Source: Orychophragmus violaceus (Eukaryota > Streptophyta > Magnoliopsida > Brassicales > Brassicaceae). Taken from it: a stretch of 64,000 nt of DNA. Under the pieces are notes generated by a model. The model was not told the origin of the DNA, did not search any database, and saw nothing but the letters and a program-made list of their open reading frames with translations. Location: assembly GCA_030180135.1 (NCBI GenBank), contig CM058230.1, positions 16,803,082 through 16,867,081 of the forward strand. The letters run 5' to 3'. Shown here piece after piece: positions 31,991-44,712 of this stretch (the stretch's first letter is position 1; every line of letters starts with the position of its first letter). A program made the translations under genes and the position numbers.

Positions 31991-32496
31991 GACTTTTGTC
32001 TCTCTTCATGCTACCTTCCGAGTGCTTATGGTCGGTGTGTTCGATGCCCGCTCGAATTGAACGGGGCCGATAGTTCTTCCAATTGCATGCGATCCAGTTT
32101 TGATGTCTGCAAATATGAAGCGCTATAATCAGAACTAGATTTGATGACTGAAAAGCAATTCATCTTGATGCGGTGGTTTCTGGAGTTTCGGGTGGATTCA
32201 ATCGGTAGGAAGTTGATGATGCAGCGACGAAAGCTCTGGCCGGTCACCGGAACTTGCTGTCGGCGGTGTGCATGACGGTGTTCTCTAGGATCTGACGCGT
32301 GGCAGCTACACGAGATTGCTCGACACATTTTCGTGCTTATCCCTAAAAATTTCTGGTTACCGTTTTCATTTGCGCCGCTAGCCCATTAGCCCGTTTAGCT
32401 TTGTTGATTAAATTTCCATTCTGCATCTCTATATTTCTTCCTGTAATACTGTCCATTGGGCTATCAATGACAAAATCGTTGCCGCCACAAAAAAAA
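31990..32496 (+). mobile_element. Retroposed fragment with oligo(A) end
   Basis: Non-coding, GC-richer than its surroundings, ending in GTTGCCGCCAC and A9 at 32489-32497. ACTGAGTG follows the A run at 32497-32504 and also occurs at 28958-28965, left of the whole LINE block; this may be a target duplication enclosing 28966-32496. Source element not identified. Confidence 0.4.
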
Positions 32497-32504
32497 ACTG
32501 AGTG

Positions 32505-34229
32505 AATCATCTCGAGATTGTTTATTATTATTATAACTAGAAATCATTCGGCCCCACATACACGCAGAGGTTCGTTTTATATATTTTATATTTTTATATT
32601 TTTATATTATCTTTTGTGTGTTTTTCTTCTGTAGATAATATTATTCTTTTCATTTTTTTATTTTATTTTTTGCAGAAATAATCTTAACCATTTTATTATA
32701 ATTATTTTTAATATAAATTGTATATTTTAGATGTTTTTAGGTTTATTCGTACTTGATATTCCTCTTTAATATAATTTAAGTAAATATTGATTTTGTTGTT
32801 TGTTTTGTATTTCTGAGTTTTATATTTAATTTTTATAATTATTTTACTTCTATACAATATTATCTGTGTGTTTTGATTTAATAATATAATATTGTCCTTT
32901 TAGTTGTTTTCCATTATTTTATCAAGAAAATCATAATTGTTTTATTTGTATCTATTTGTATATAAAAATTACACATTTTAGATTTTTCGGTGGCCAATTC
33001 GTATTTGATATTTTTCTTTAATTTAGCTTAAGTAAATATTAATTTTGTTGTTTGTTTTTAATTTATGATTTTTATATTTTTTTTAATAGTTATTTCAATT
33101 TTAGACTATATTTTATATGTGTTTTTATTCACTAATATAAAAATATTCTTTTGTTTTTTTTTGTCGAGAAACTTTTAAATATCTTTTAGTATATTTTTGA
33201 TTTTTTTTTAAAAAAAAATTACATATCTTAATTTTGATTTGTGGTTTATTCGTACTTGATATTGATATTTTATATAGATTAAATAAACATCGATTTTTGT
33301 ATGAGTTTGGTTCTATTTTTTGGGAAAACATTTTTGTTTGACTCATGTTTATAAAATTTGTTGTTGTCCTCATTAGTAGATTTAATTCATTTATTTTCAT
33401 GGAATATTTTTACTATTTTGTTGGTTCTACATTTAAATTCCGTCTCTTTTTTTCATAGATCTGACATATGTTTTTTTAAATATTCACTTGTATACTTCTT
33501 TTTTTTGCTATGAAGTTTCTCTATTTTAATTTATTTTGCATTTATATAAGCTAATTATTTTTATTTAAGTTTTCCTAAAGTTTTAATCTTCAACTCTAAA
33601 ATATTCATTATTTTCTTTGCGTAAGGAATATCATTGTTTTATCTGTTCGAGATTAAAATATACTAGGTGATCGACCTGTACGCATGTTTAGACATTATTC
33701 TGTTGTTAAGTGTATTTCTCGATTAGTGTCAAGATAAAATATGATATAAGTTTTTTTCTATATCGAGATGGTATAAGATTTAATTCATAGTTTCATATGC
33801 ATATCCGAATTATTACGTTCGGATCGGATGCATAAAATAATAAATATATACTCATACGAAACACATTATAGAATTGCATGTATGGAAAAACTAACATTTG
33901 TATATAAACGTTCGGTTTTTATTGGACATATTTTTTTTTTAATATTTGTATATTAAATTTTTTATAAAGCTTATTTAAATCAGCTTTTCTTGAACCAATG
34001 AATGTGCTCCGCGTACACGGAATGTCGTGTCGCTTTAAATCAAGATTGACATGCGTGAGGGTCTTTTCGATAACCATCATTTCTTCTGCTTTAAATATAA
34101 CATCTACTATCATCACTCTTCACCATAATCACTTCTTCCCTCTCCCTTGGTTCTATCAAAACTTCCATTTGTTTTCTGGCTTTTATCTTTATTCCTAACA
34201 ATTAAACATGCAAACATGTTCATCGTTTT
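32505..34229. other. Very AT-rich spacer, no gene seen
   Basis: Long T-rich runs with related segments around 32740, 33000 and 33250 (each with TTTATTCGTACTTGATATT or a close form, then AAGTAAATATTGATTTT), which suggests an old ~250-bp tandem repeat of three units. No coding frame or RNA gene seen. Confidence 0.5.
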
Positions 34230-34745
34230 TCTTGTGTCGGATTTGGATATTGCAATAATAAATTAGCTTTGATAATCAATTAAGATTATTAGAAAATATA
34301 ACCAAAATATCTTATATTATTATTACTAAATAAAAATATTATATGATACGACTCATATCCAACTATTTTTTGACACGAATAACGAGTCGTATATTAGTCA
34401 TACAAATAGTGACAAATTAACGACTGTGCTACTATACACGAAATAGCAAATTAGTCGCCCAAATAGTGACTCATTTGCGACTTTTATACGACCCTTAATA
34501 GCAGACGCAGCATAGTCATCAAATTACTGACTACGCTGCGACTATTGTTTCCGATCTTGACAATAGTCGTTAATCAGTCGTAAATCGGCGACTAAATTGA
34601 CGACAATAATTTTTGGTCGTATATTAGCGACTATTAGACGATCATATATTTGTAGTCGCAAATGTGTCTCCAAATAGTTGCAAAATGTTACGATTACAAG
34701 TATAGTCGACGGTTGCAGTCGCCAAAATGTTGTTTTCTTGTAGTG
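34230..34745 (-). mobile_element. 5' end of a CACTA (En/Spm) element, truncated
   Basis: Reading the minus strand from 34745: CACTACAAGAAAACA, then ~350 bases full of CGACTA/TAGTCG sub-terminal repeats. The same stretch occurs on the plus strand at 46995-47420. It is inserted in the transposase gene of another CACTA element, whose frame (..ENVYAIGL) stops exactly at 34746. No transposase of its own is seen to its left. Confidence 0.75.
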
Positions 34746-36439
34746 GATAAACCAATTGCATATACATTTTCATGCCCATTTTCACCACAATCAAGAGTTA
34801 TTATTGCACCAAAGTTTCCTAAGATCCCAAAAGTAGCCTCCCCGTTGTCTAGGGTAGGAGGATCCTCAAACACTTTTCTCTTCTTCGTAAAAAGTTTTGT
34901 GTTTCTTCGATATGGATGATCTTACGGTAGAAATCTTCTATGACAATCAAACCAACATGATTTGTGTCCGTTATTCAACTGGAACGCATCAGTCTTTTCT
35001 TGACAATACAGACATGCTAACCTCCCATGTGTTGTCCATCCAAATAACATACCATAGGCCGGGAAATCGATAATGGTCCACATTAGAACAGCCCACATCT
35101 GAAAAAATTTCTTGCACAAGACATCATATGCTTCAACACCGGGCACCCATAACATTTTCAACTCATATATCAATGGCTAAAAGAATACCCCAAGTGATCT
35201 TTTTGGATGCTTTGGCCTGGGAACGAGTACAAAGAGGAAAAGAATCTCTTGACGCATGCACAATGATGGCGGGAGGTTATAAGGAGTTAGAAGCACTGGG
35301 CATAACGAATATTGTCTCCCATACCTCCCAAATGGGTTAAAACCATTTGTGCGTAATCCGAGATACACGTTACATGGCTCATACGCAAAATCCAGATATA
35401 CTCTCTGAAAATGTCGTCATGCCTCACCATCTGACGAATGTGCAATCTCTTCTCCTATTATATGCTCAGCATGTCATCTCATTTCCCTCGCAATTCGTTC
35501 TGATTGGTATAATCACTTCAAACTATCGGTTAACGAAAAATACCACATTCATTTGAACGAAACCTTAACTCTTCCCCTTGTATCCTGATAGCGCAAATGC
35601 TTACAAAATTTCTATTCCGGACGGTATTCATCTTCTCACCAATATATCATACAGTTGTCGATGCACACATCTATCATATGGTACAATACTCCAAACTCTT
35701 TAACAAGTTTCTCGATCTCGCTGTATGAATATGACGAAAGATTATATCCAATAAGAATATCTTTCACAAAATCGCAAATCGCATCCACACATTCCTCCGC
35801 CAAATTGTAGTACATCTCTATACCCATTAATCTAATAGCAAATAATAATGGTGAATGGCCCTCTTTGTAACCATCATAAAGCAGCCGCTTTGTTGCATGT
35901 AACATATCAAAAAATCTCGTAGCTTCTACATTATGTTCCTCTTATACCCTATGAATTTAATATTCACCTACTTCCTGAATATTTTTTCGATATGCATCAT
36001 TAACCATCTGAATGGTACATACACCAAAATCTACATCAGAACTATAAGGTTCGCTAGAACTGCCATAAGGTTCCTACTACTAGTACTACCATAAGGTTAC
36101 CTAGTACTACCATAAGGTTCTCTCCTACTACTTGCATAATCCGATGTTTCCCCATGAAGATATCAATTCTTATAACTCGCCATAAATTCCACTAAATACA
36201 AGTGATGCCATACTTCGTCGATCGTAGGATTTCTAACATTCCAGCACTGAGTACATGAACATTTTAACTTACCGGTTTTCTGCATATATGGTTGATGATA
36301 TGCTACCGACATGAATTCCATAATACCGAGTGCATTTCGGTGTGCAACAAGCTCGTCGCCACATCAATCCTCGGATCGTCCATTCACGATCTGTAATAAT
36401 TAGAAGAAGACATTTTTTGTAATCAAGAATATTAGAGTG

Positions 36440-36506
<67 letters not shown>

Positions 36507-36824
36507 CTGTGTGGTATAGAGGTACCGTGTGGTATTTGTAAGAAATTAAACGACAGCAAACCGATGGAAAAATGACCAATATAGCCGTTACCCACTAACA
36601 GTTACATTGAACAGATAACTAACCGACAGATTTCAGACGGATAACAAATTCCGTCAAATAATCCGTCGGTAAATTTTCAACGGGTAACAAATCCGTCGAG
36701 AATTACCGACAAAATCCCGAAAAATATGTCATCGTCGAGGATCCATCGGTTTTCCGTCGATAATTTCCGATGAGTTTTTTGCCGTCGATAAATCCATTGG
36801 TAATGGGCGTGTTTTCTTATAGTG
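34746..36824 (-). pseudogene. CACTA element with decayed TNP2 transposase
   Basis: The 5' terminus is on the right: on the minus strand CACTATAAGAAAACACGCC starts at 36824, followed by CCGTCGG/CCGACGG sub-terminal repeats to ~36600. Transposase fragments read leftwards: 35905-35636 (HSPLLFAIRLMGIE, MIDVCIDNCMIYW), 35368-35177 (LRTNGFNPFGR), 35173-34922 (AYDVL, WTIIDFPAYGMLFGWTTHG, CHRRFLP) and on to 34746. Many stops. TNP2 cuts and joins CACTA ends. Confidence 0.8.
36444..36503. repeat. (AG)n microsatellite, about 30 units
   Basis: Uninterrupted AG/GA run inside the CACTA element. Confidence 0.97.
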
Positions 36825-37365
36825 AATCGCCTTAGACCCAGTTTTTTTTTTTTTGTAATTCTCATTACCGGTCTAACATATTCTTGTTTTTGTCTAATTT
36901 ATTACCTCAAATTTACACAATGGACATAATCTATATAATTGTGGACGAGTATCTAACTAATAGAATAACAAAACATAAATACCACTTATATAGATTTGAG
37001 TCTCATTATTTGTTTATGGTATTTATTTATGTGTTGTTATTCTATTATTTACATAAATTATAGTACTACAATATAATTACATCATTTTCTTATTTATAGG
37101 CGTACAATATAATTGCATCATTTTATTATTTGCAGCACCCAAAATGAGAAGCATAACAAACATATTTTACATTCCACAAGAGAAAAACGACGCACATATT
37201 TCACACTCACTCACACTAGATCACAAAGCTCACACATAAAAAAGAAACTTACATAAAATACACATATTAAAGCTCCAAAAAAACACACATATTTAACAAA
37301 CTGAGCCAAACAAGACAAGCCTGGTTTTACCAAAAAAGAAGAAGAAGACAAGCCTGGTTTTACAC
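36825..37365. other. Spacer downstream of DUF1338 copy B
   Basis: AT-rich, no gene seen. Text near 37150 (ATAACAAACATATT) resembles the 3' flank of copy A near 25130. Confidence 0.5.
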
Positions 37366-39260
37366 TTATGCTGTGAAACGGGTGCTTTCCATTATGTGGC
37401 TGGCGCTATCAAGCTCAAAGCCTTCACGTCTATGAAATTCTTTAATCTGTTTCATCAATAAGATGAATAATGCTGAAATAATAAAATGATACAATAAATA
37501 CGATTCGATTATTATTTTAGTAAAATTTCATTCCATTACCTCAACACACGGCACATCTTTGAACTGTGGAAGAATTTGACGTTGAGTAAACTCAATATAA
37601 GAAGCCGGGATTGTTTCAGTTACTCCGTCTGCAAATTCAACTGGAAGTTTGTCCGAGATCGAAGATACTTGTAGCAGTAGACCATCTGGACTCACTGAAA
37701 TATAATTTCATTCCAGTTAAATAATGGCTGTAAAATAAAGTGATTCTTTTTTTGGGTCCAATACCCATCTAGTTAGAGCATCTTCGATAATTTTTATTTT
37801 GCCTCTAAATGTTATTATAAAGTAAAACTTTCTCCAATCACTTCTATATTTTATTATAAAATAAAAACAAATATTACCTTTTCTATTTATAGAGAAATTT
37901 TATTTTATTTTTGGTAAAAAAAAATTGTCTAAATTTTGGAGTAAATGACCCTCTAGATGTAGTATTTCTTTAGTGATCCTTTGAAAACCTTGAGTTGTCA
38001 CATGCGGAATCAAACATTTTTATTTGTATAATAGTCTTATAAGTTTTATTTTTTTATAATTATAATTAAAACAAATAAAAAATATTATTTATTCATTTAT
38101 TTTAAAGTTTATTTTTTTTTATTCGCAGATTAATCTTTTAAATTTTGAAATTTTATACTTACAACTAAAAATTTGTTGAGAGGAGATCAGATGGTTATTG
38201 TGGAACAAGTAAAACAAACCTTTGAGAACTCCACCGTCATTGTTGAGTTTGAATCCCTTTTCTTCAAGATACTGTTTGATGAAATGGATTTCACTAAACC
38301 GGTGTTTGAACTGATGAACCGAAAAAGCGAGATGGTTCATTGTGTAGCCGTTGATAAGAGTCCATGCTGCAAATTCGTTTTCTCTTTACCATTCATACAT
38401 ACATATACAATTCAATAATAAATTAGTTCTAACCATAAAAAAAGTATGACCTACAAAGATATTTGATTATTGATTAGAAAGTTAAAACATATACTTTGCA
38501 AGTTGGTTGAAGTCGGTCCATGTAGGTTTCTCCCATATTAAGGACCCCAAAGTACTTGAAAGAACCGCTTGCTTACCACCTTCTGGTTTCAAATACTTTC
38601 TTATTACCCCCTAATTTACACCATAAATTAAATTAGGACAAGAAAACACAAATTTGCTATTTCAAAACTCATAGTAACAACATTAATACCTGTGATTCAG
38701 GGCTTAGTTCGTCCACAAGAACCTCAGCTATAACGATTCGTGGCAAAGGGCCGTTGATTAGACCGTGACCGTCATTAGGGACGTGAACATCCGGAGGAGA
38801 AAACCATAGAACTCGTGATTTATTCTTTGGAAAATCAAGTTCGCCACCAATTTTATATCCACAATCCATGAAAAAACTCGACAAGGAATCTATACCATAA
38901 CCATCTACCTAAACAAAAATACACCCAGAGAATAAAAGATCTTTTTACACAATTAGTTTCACCAAATCTTTCAAGAGTAAAACTCGTACCTTAAATGTCC
39001 TGAAAGTGAAGTGATCGTAGCATATCTTTTCGTTGTCCACCGACTGAACTAGCTCCCATATCGTCCTTGCCGTCGGATTCTTCCTTAAATACGTTTTCAA
39101 TATACTTTCAAGCACATTCCGGAGAAATGTTTCACTTCCTCCCTGTATACATTTCGAAATTAGAGATGTGTTATGGTCGTTTTTTGTTTCGTTTTTATAA
39201 ATTAAATTTTAGAGAAAGAACCTTGAAGGATGAAGCGTGAGGCAAATCAAGGGAACCCAT
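37366..39260 (-). CDS. DUF1338 protein, copy B: putative 2-oxoadipate dioxygenase/decarboxylase
   Basis: Seven exons: 39260-39222, 39142-38990, 38908-38690, 38610-38495, 38383-38220, 37694-37540 and 37446-37366; 927 bases, 308 residues, in frame throughout. Exon lengths 39, 153, 219, 116, 164 and 155 are identical to copy A; only the last differs (81 against 87). The candidate iron-binding His, His and Glu are kept (DHxTFRT, MNHLAFSVH, SYIEFTQR), and so is SLSSFFMDCGY with GPLPRIVIAEVLVDELSPESQ. Introns are short, without the inserts seen in copy A, so this is the more compact and perhaps more ancestral form. Copies A and B and the exon at 3851-3889 share orientation, which fits local tandem duplication later spread apart by transposons. 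Confidence 0.92.
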
Positions 39261-39688
39261 GTTAGAAGATACTTGATATGTGTGTTTGTGAAATACAGAT
39301 TTGCTTGGTGTTTCTTATATCTTATTGTAAAATTCGTAATTACCCATTTTTCTAGGAAAAAAATATAAAAGAATGTGAAGACGTATCCTTACCCCTAGTA
39401 ATAGTTTAATATCCTTATGTCCTAGTGGTATACTTATCACTATTATTATGGATGAGCTAGTGTGTCACCAAATCACTAAGCGAATTATATCTCAACTAAC
39501 ATAAATTATTATATTTGAAAAAATTAATAATACCACACCACGCCATCACATTTTGTTTTCAAGTATTTATCGATGACTATAACTGACTCGGTCTTTCTTA
39601 TATCACAATGTTTCAAAATGATTATTAGCGGACAAAAAATGAAACTGGATTTTACTGAGTTAGAGGTAGTGGTTCAAACTTAGGAAAT

Positions 39689-39884
39689 TGTTGAGGTATA
39701 TAGTTTCTGTATATACTTTTCTATTATGAATAGTTGGTCTTGTATATAAGTAGAAGTTGTAAATCGATCATCTTATAAATTAGTAAATAGTTTTTCATGC
39801 TTTGGTTTATACCTTGTTTGAGTCTGCATATAAACCCCAATTGTACAGTTTATTCTAATTAATGCGAATTAATTTATTTAATCA
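39689..39884 (+). repeat. Probable 5' LTR of a decayed copia element
   Basis: Starts TGTTGAGGTATATAG and ends ..TTAATCA, followed by TATAGTATAAGAACA, which looks like a mutated TGGTATCAGAGCA primer site. No matching 3' LTR found. Confidence 0.55.
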
Positions 39885-40088
39885 TATAGTATAAGAACAT
39901 AAATAACTCGATTCTCTCTTTCCGTAATACTTTTTCGCGACTTTTTCTCTCTTTTTCATCGGATTCTTGTCGGAATTCGTTTGATCATCTTAATTTTGAG
40001 ATTCAATAAGCCTTTAATCTTCGTTTCTTGTGCAATTCTAGCTCCATTTTGCAACATTTGTTATTCTTTCAGCTGGAATTGATTTTTA

Positions 40089-43000
40089 ATGGGTAAAGGA
40101 ACTTGCAAATCAAAGTTTCTCTGCGTCACTAACCTCATCGGAATCAACATCTCTGAAGTCTCCGATCCATCGTGGCGAGGCATCTAACTATCAACGCAGT
40201 AATACATCTAAAAGTGCTTCTTGTAGTGCTTCGGATTTTCAGATTCCAATATCTGGTGATGGTGATTAGATTACGCCTCATCTATCTCATGGTTCTCAAT
40301 TTGAGGTATCTCTCAGTCACGACAACATCCATTCTATGTATTACCTTCATAACTCTGATCAAAACTAGTACATGTTTCAGAACTATTAGATGGTGATAAG
40401 TACAGTATCTAGTACATTGCTACGATGACTAGTCTTAAAGCTAAGAATAAGCTAGTTTCTTGGATTGATTTATTTCTAAACCTCTGGAGAATGATCAGTT
40501 CTTTAAAATTTGGGGACGATGTAATAGTATGCTCAAGTCGTGGTTAATGAACACTGTGTCAAAGAAGATCTATACCAGAATTTTGTATATCAAACATGCT
40601 TCTGACATTTGGAAGGATCTTCACACTCGTTATCACTAATCCAATCTCCCATGGCTCTACAAACTTCGACATCAAATATATTCTTTGTGACAAGGCAGTA
40701 TAGACTTATTATCTTACCACACTCAAACTCAAGATCTCTGAGAAGAATTGACGAGTCCTTAGCCTCTTTCTTACACCATTGAAGAGTTGATCATTAAGAA
40801 AGAGACAAACAAAGTTATTGATTTTCTGATGGGTAGAATGACAATTATGAGAGCATTCACAGTAGAATACTCATGAAGAAAACTCTACCATCTTTATATA
40901 ATTTGCTAGATCAAGAGGATAGTCAAAACGATGGTAGAACTTCTATGTCTCAAGAGATTTCCCAACTGCTTTTCAAGTGTCTCAAACTCAAAATCAAATT
41001 TCTACTAAACCTGCTAAATTATCTTCGAGTGGTCAATCCTCTAGTTACATCAGGAAAGATCGTCCATATTGCACCTTCTGTCATCGCGTTCGGCATGTTG
41101 CTGATTGCTGCTACAAAAAGTATGGTTATCCAACTAGTTTCAAACCGAATCAAAGAAATGATAAAAGATCAACTATGGCTTCTACAAATGTGGATGTAAC
41201 AAATACATCTCTTCCTAATGAGACATCTACTGATGATCTTTCTCCAAGCCAGATTCAGAAACTTGTTTTAGTCCTCAGCACCAAGCTTCAAACTCCTGAG
41301 GATCATCCAACTCCAGAAGTACACGCTGTCTCGGTTGTTTTGCCTTCTTCATCAACCGTTCTCCCAATATCCTATACATTTTATCCTTCTTTAATTTGTT
41401 CTTTTACAGGTATTTTTTAGGCTTATGTTTTTTTATTGAATAACAACATCAATGCTATCAATGTCTGGGTGATAGATTCAAGAGACACTAACAATATATC
41501 TCATCAACGCTCTTCCTTCACTTCTTTCAAAATCTTACCAAATACCAATGTTAACTTGCCAAATGGTGTCATAGTCAACATTTTCCGAAGAGAAAATATT
41601 ACCTTGGATAGAGATTTAGTTTTAACTAATGTCCTATATATCCCACAATTCAAACTCAACCTTTTAAGTTTCAGTTGTATAACAAAGAAATGTACTGTCA
41701 TGTTTGTTTTGATGAATCTTCTTTTTGTATTCATATCCTACACATGAATCAATGATTGGAATGGGTAGAGAAGTTGCAAACCTATATTTCGTGGACATTG
41801 AGTCAGTCATTTTACAAGGTACTCTCTCTCTCTCTTGTTATTGTAGCCTTTGTTTCTACTCTAGAATTTTGACATAAAAGGTTATGACACTATTAGAAAA
41901 AAGTTTTGACACCCTTCCCTATCAAAATTTCAAGCAATGCATGTATTGTCTTTTAAACAAGAAACCAATAATAAAGATTCTCATTGTCGTATATGTCATC
42001 TTTCTAAACAAAAAATATTTATTTTGTCTCCCATCATAATCTTAGTCCTGAACCTTTTGATTTGATTCATATAGACATATGGGGACCTTTTCTAGTGTCT
42101 ACTCATGATGGGGTTCAATACTTCCTTACCATTATGATTGTTCTCGGGCAATACTTTTTGTAAGTCCAAATCAGATGTTCTTACTATCTTTCCCAGTTTT
42201 ATCACAATGATAAAAACTCAGTTCAATAAGAAAGTTAAGAGGGTTAGACCCGACAAAGCACCATAGCTGAATTTCACTTCTTTTTACCAATATAAAGGCA
42301 TCATTTCTCATCAATTCTGTCCTGAAACGCCTCAACAAAATTTTGTTGTTGTGCGAAAACTCCAACACATTTTAAATGTGGCTTGATCCCTTCTTTTTCA
42401 ATCCCATATCCCTCTTGCTTATTGGGGTGACTGCATTCTTACTGCAATTCATCTCATTAATCGACTCCCATCCCATGTTCTTGAAAACAAAAGCCTTTTT
42501 GAAATTCTAACAATGAAACTACCAGATTATACCATTTTCAAAACTTTTGGTTGTGTTTGTTATGCTTCTACATCACCCAAGAACATATATAGTTTTGACC
42601 ATAGAACTCAAGCTTGTGTTTTTCTAGGCTACCCTTCTCGATACAAAGGGTATGAGCTCTTAGATCTTCAAACCAACTCAATTTGTACTTCAAGTCATGT
42701 TGTCTTTAATGAAGAGATATTTCCTTATGTTGGAGTAGATTTTAATTCAGAACTATGCGACTTCTTTCCAGATCTAACTCCAACAACTCCTATGACATCT
42801 ATATATCCGATTAATTAGAATTATTATCATTCATCTTCTATAGAGATCTTGCCTTCTGCAAGTCCTATCTCTGATGCTCCTAAACCTTCTTTTCAGACAT
42901 CACACAAGAGATAAAAAACCTGCTTATCATCAAGATTACTATTGTATTCAATAGAATCTTCAACCATCCATGAAATTTCATCTTTTCTCTCTTATGGAAA

Positions 43001-44370
43001 ACTTTCTCATATTTATCTCTCTTTCCTTGTCTCTGTAGACAAAATCAAAGAACCCAAAACCTTTATTGAGGCAAAGAAAGTACTGGTTTGGAATGTTCCT
43101 GTGGAGGAGGAGATTTTTGCTTTGAAATTGACACAAACTTGGTCTATTTGTATACTTCTTACGGGTAAACTGCCATTGGCTGCAAATGAGTCTATAAAGT
43201 CAAGTTTAATGCTGATGGAAGTGTAGAACGTTATAAAGCTCGGTTGGTTGCAAAAGGTTATACGCAACAAGAAGGGGTAGATTATATTGATACTTTTTCT
43301 CCTGTGTGAAGTTGACCACAGTCAAGTTACTCCTCTCTTTATCAGCAATATATGGTATTTCTCTTCATCAATTGGACATCTCTAGTGCTTTCCTCATTGG
43401 AGAATTGGATGAAGAAATTTACTTAAAATTGCCTCCAGAATATGCTGATATAATGGGAAACTCATTGCCACCAAATGCAGTCTTTAAACTTCAGAAATTC
43501 CTCTACCGTCTTAAACAGACATCTCGTTAATGGTTTATGAAATTCTCAACTTTGACATGTTTAGTCTTCGATCCGACTTCAGGTGATCATACTTGCTTCA
43601 CAAAGATAATTGATGCTATGTTTCTTTGTGTGAATCTCTATGCTGATGATATCATTGTCATGAGAAATAATGATTCAGAAGTTAGTCAATTGAAGTTGCA
43701 GCTGCATTCACTATTTAAGCTTTGTGATATCGAATCTATGAAGTACTTTTTGGGTCTATAGATAGCACGATCAGCTGAGCGCATTCATGTATGTCAGCGC
43801 AAGTACGCTTTTTAAATTGTTGGATGATACATGCTTACTTGGTTGCAAACCATCTAGAAATCCTATGATCCGTCTATCAAACTTTCAAAGGACAAGGGTA
43901 GAGAGTTTGTTGATATCAAATCTTATCGACGACTCATTGGCCGTTTGATGTATCTACAAATCACACGACCTGACATTACTTTTTTTTGTCAATAAGCGTA
44001 GTCAATTCTCCTATGCTCCTTGAAAGTCATCAACAAGCTCTAATGAAGATTTTTCACTACATAAAAGAAAGCATCAATCAAGGTCTGTTTTATTCCTCTA
44101 AATCAGAAATGCAAATTCAAGCTTTTACTGATGCAGATTGGGGATCATGTCAAGATACGAGACGATCCACATCAGGATTATGTCTCTTCCTTGGCACAAC
44201 ACTGATTTCTTGGAAATTGAAGAAACAACAAGTTATCCCAAGAGTCCAGCTGAATCAGAATACCACAGTCTATGTTTTGTCTCTGATGAACTGGTATAGC
44301 TCACCAACTTTCTCAAAGAATTGCGTTGTTGATATATCATGGTTTTCCAGGTTTTTAACCATGATATGTG
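40089..44370 (+). pseudogene. Decayed Ty1/copia gag-pol
   Basis: Plus-strand fragments in the right order: gag-like text with CTFCHRVRHVADCC knuckle (~41060-41110), protease-like VWVIDSRDTNNIS (~41465), integrase remnants (DLIHIDIWGPF ~42060; TIFKTFGCVCYASTSPKN ~42535), reverse transcriptase (ISLHQLDISSAFLIGELDEEIYLKLPP ~43350; NLYADDIIV ~43635) and RNase H (AFTDADWGSCQDTRRSTSG ~44130). Many frameshifts and stops. The protease motif DTG reads DSR. Old insertion. Confidence 0.85.
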
Positions 44371-44702
44371 TAACTCGCCTTTCTCATTTTCCGCTGACCG
44401 ACGAGCTGAGTAGTCAACAATCAGACAAGAACATGACTGATCGAACCCGAGCAGACCAACTGAGAAAATTTCTTCACAATACGAAAGCCAGAGACAGTCC
44501 GGTTTGAGTCAGTGGCCCGAACAAAACCATCATTGACTCCGATTACCTCGTTTCCACAATACAAAGATTTTCAACCCGTACTGCTTCCAGGAGTTGTGTC
44601 AGTTTGGACTAAACTATATATCATGGAATAATTCCATTTCTAAGTGTTATAAGTTTTTAAATATTTTAGCATATTTTCATCTATTTCAAGTATTTGAAAA
44701 TG
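44371..44702. other. Spacer, nothing recognised
   Basis: Follows the copia RNase H remnant. No LTR or gene recognised before the Pack-MULE target duplication. Confidence 0.4.
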
Positions 44703-44712
44703 TTTTAGGCGC
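44703..44712. repeat. 10-bp target duplication of the Pack-MULE, left
   Basis: TTTTAGGCGC, repeated exactly at 46094-46103. Confidence 0.95.

Noticed and set aside
33655..33690. TACTAGGTGATCGACC as a Helitron 5' end
   Set aside because: No CTAG-type 3' end with hairpin and no Rep/helicase coding found; too little to call.
36269..36595. Frame with a long Ser-Leu repeat
   Set aside because: Translation of the (AG)n microsatellite inside a CACTA element.
38341..38390. Apparent loss of the exon 5 splice acceptor in DUF1338 copy B (AG to AA just before GAATTTGC)
   Set aside because: An acceptor six bases earlier (TAAAG/AGAAAACGAA) is present in both copies, keeps frame and gives K-E-N-E-F / K-E-S-E-F, as in the family.
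38173..38418. Plus-strand frame of 81 codons
   Set aside because: Antisense to exon 5 of DUF1338 copy B.
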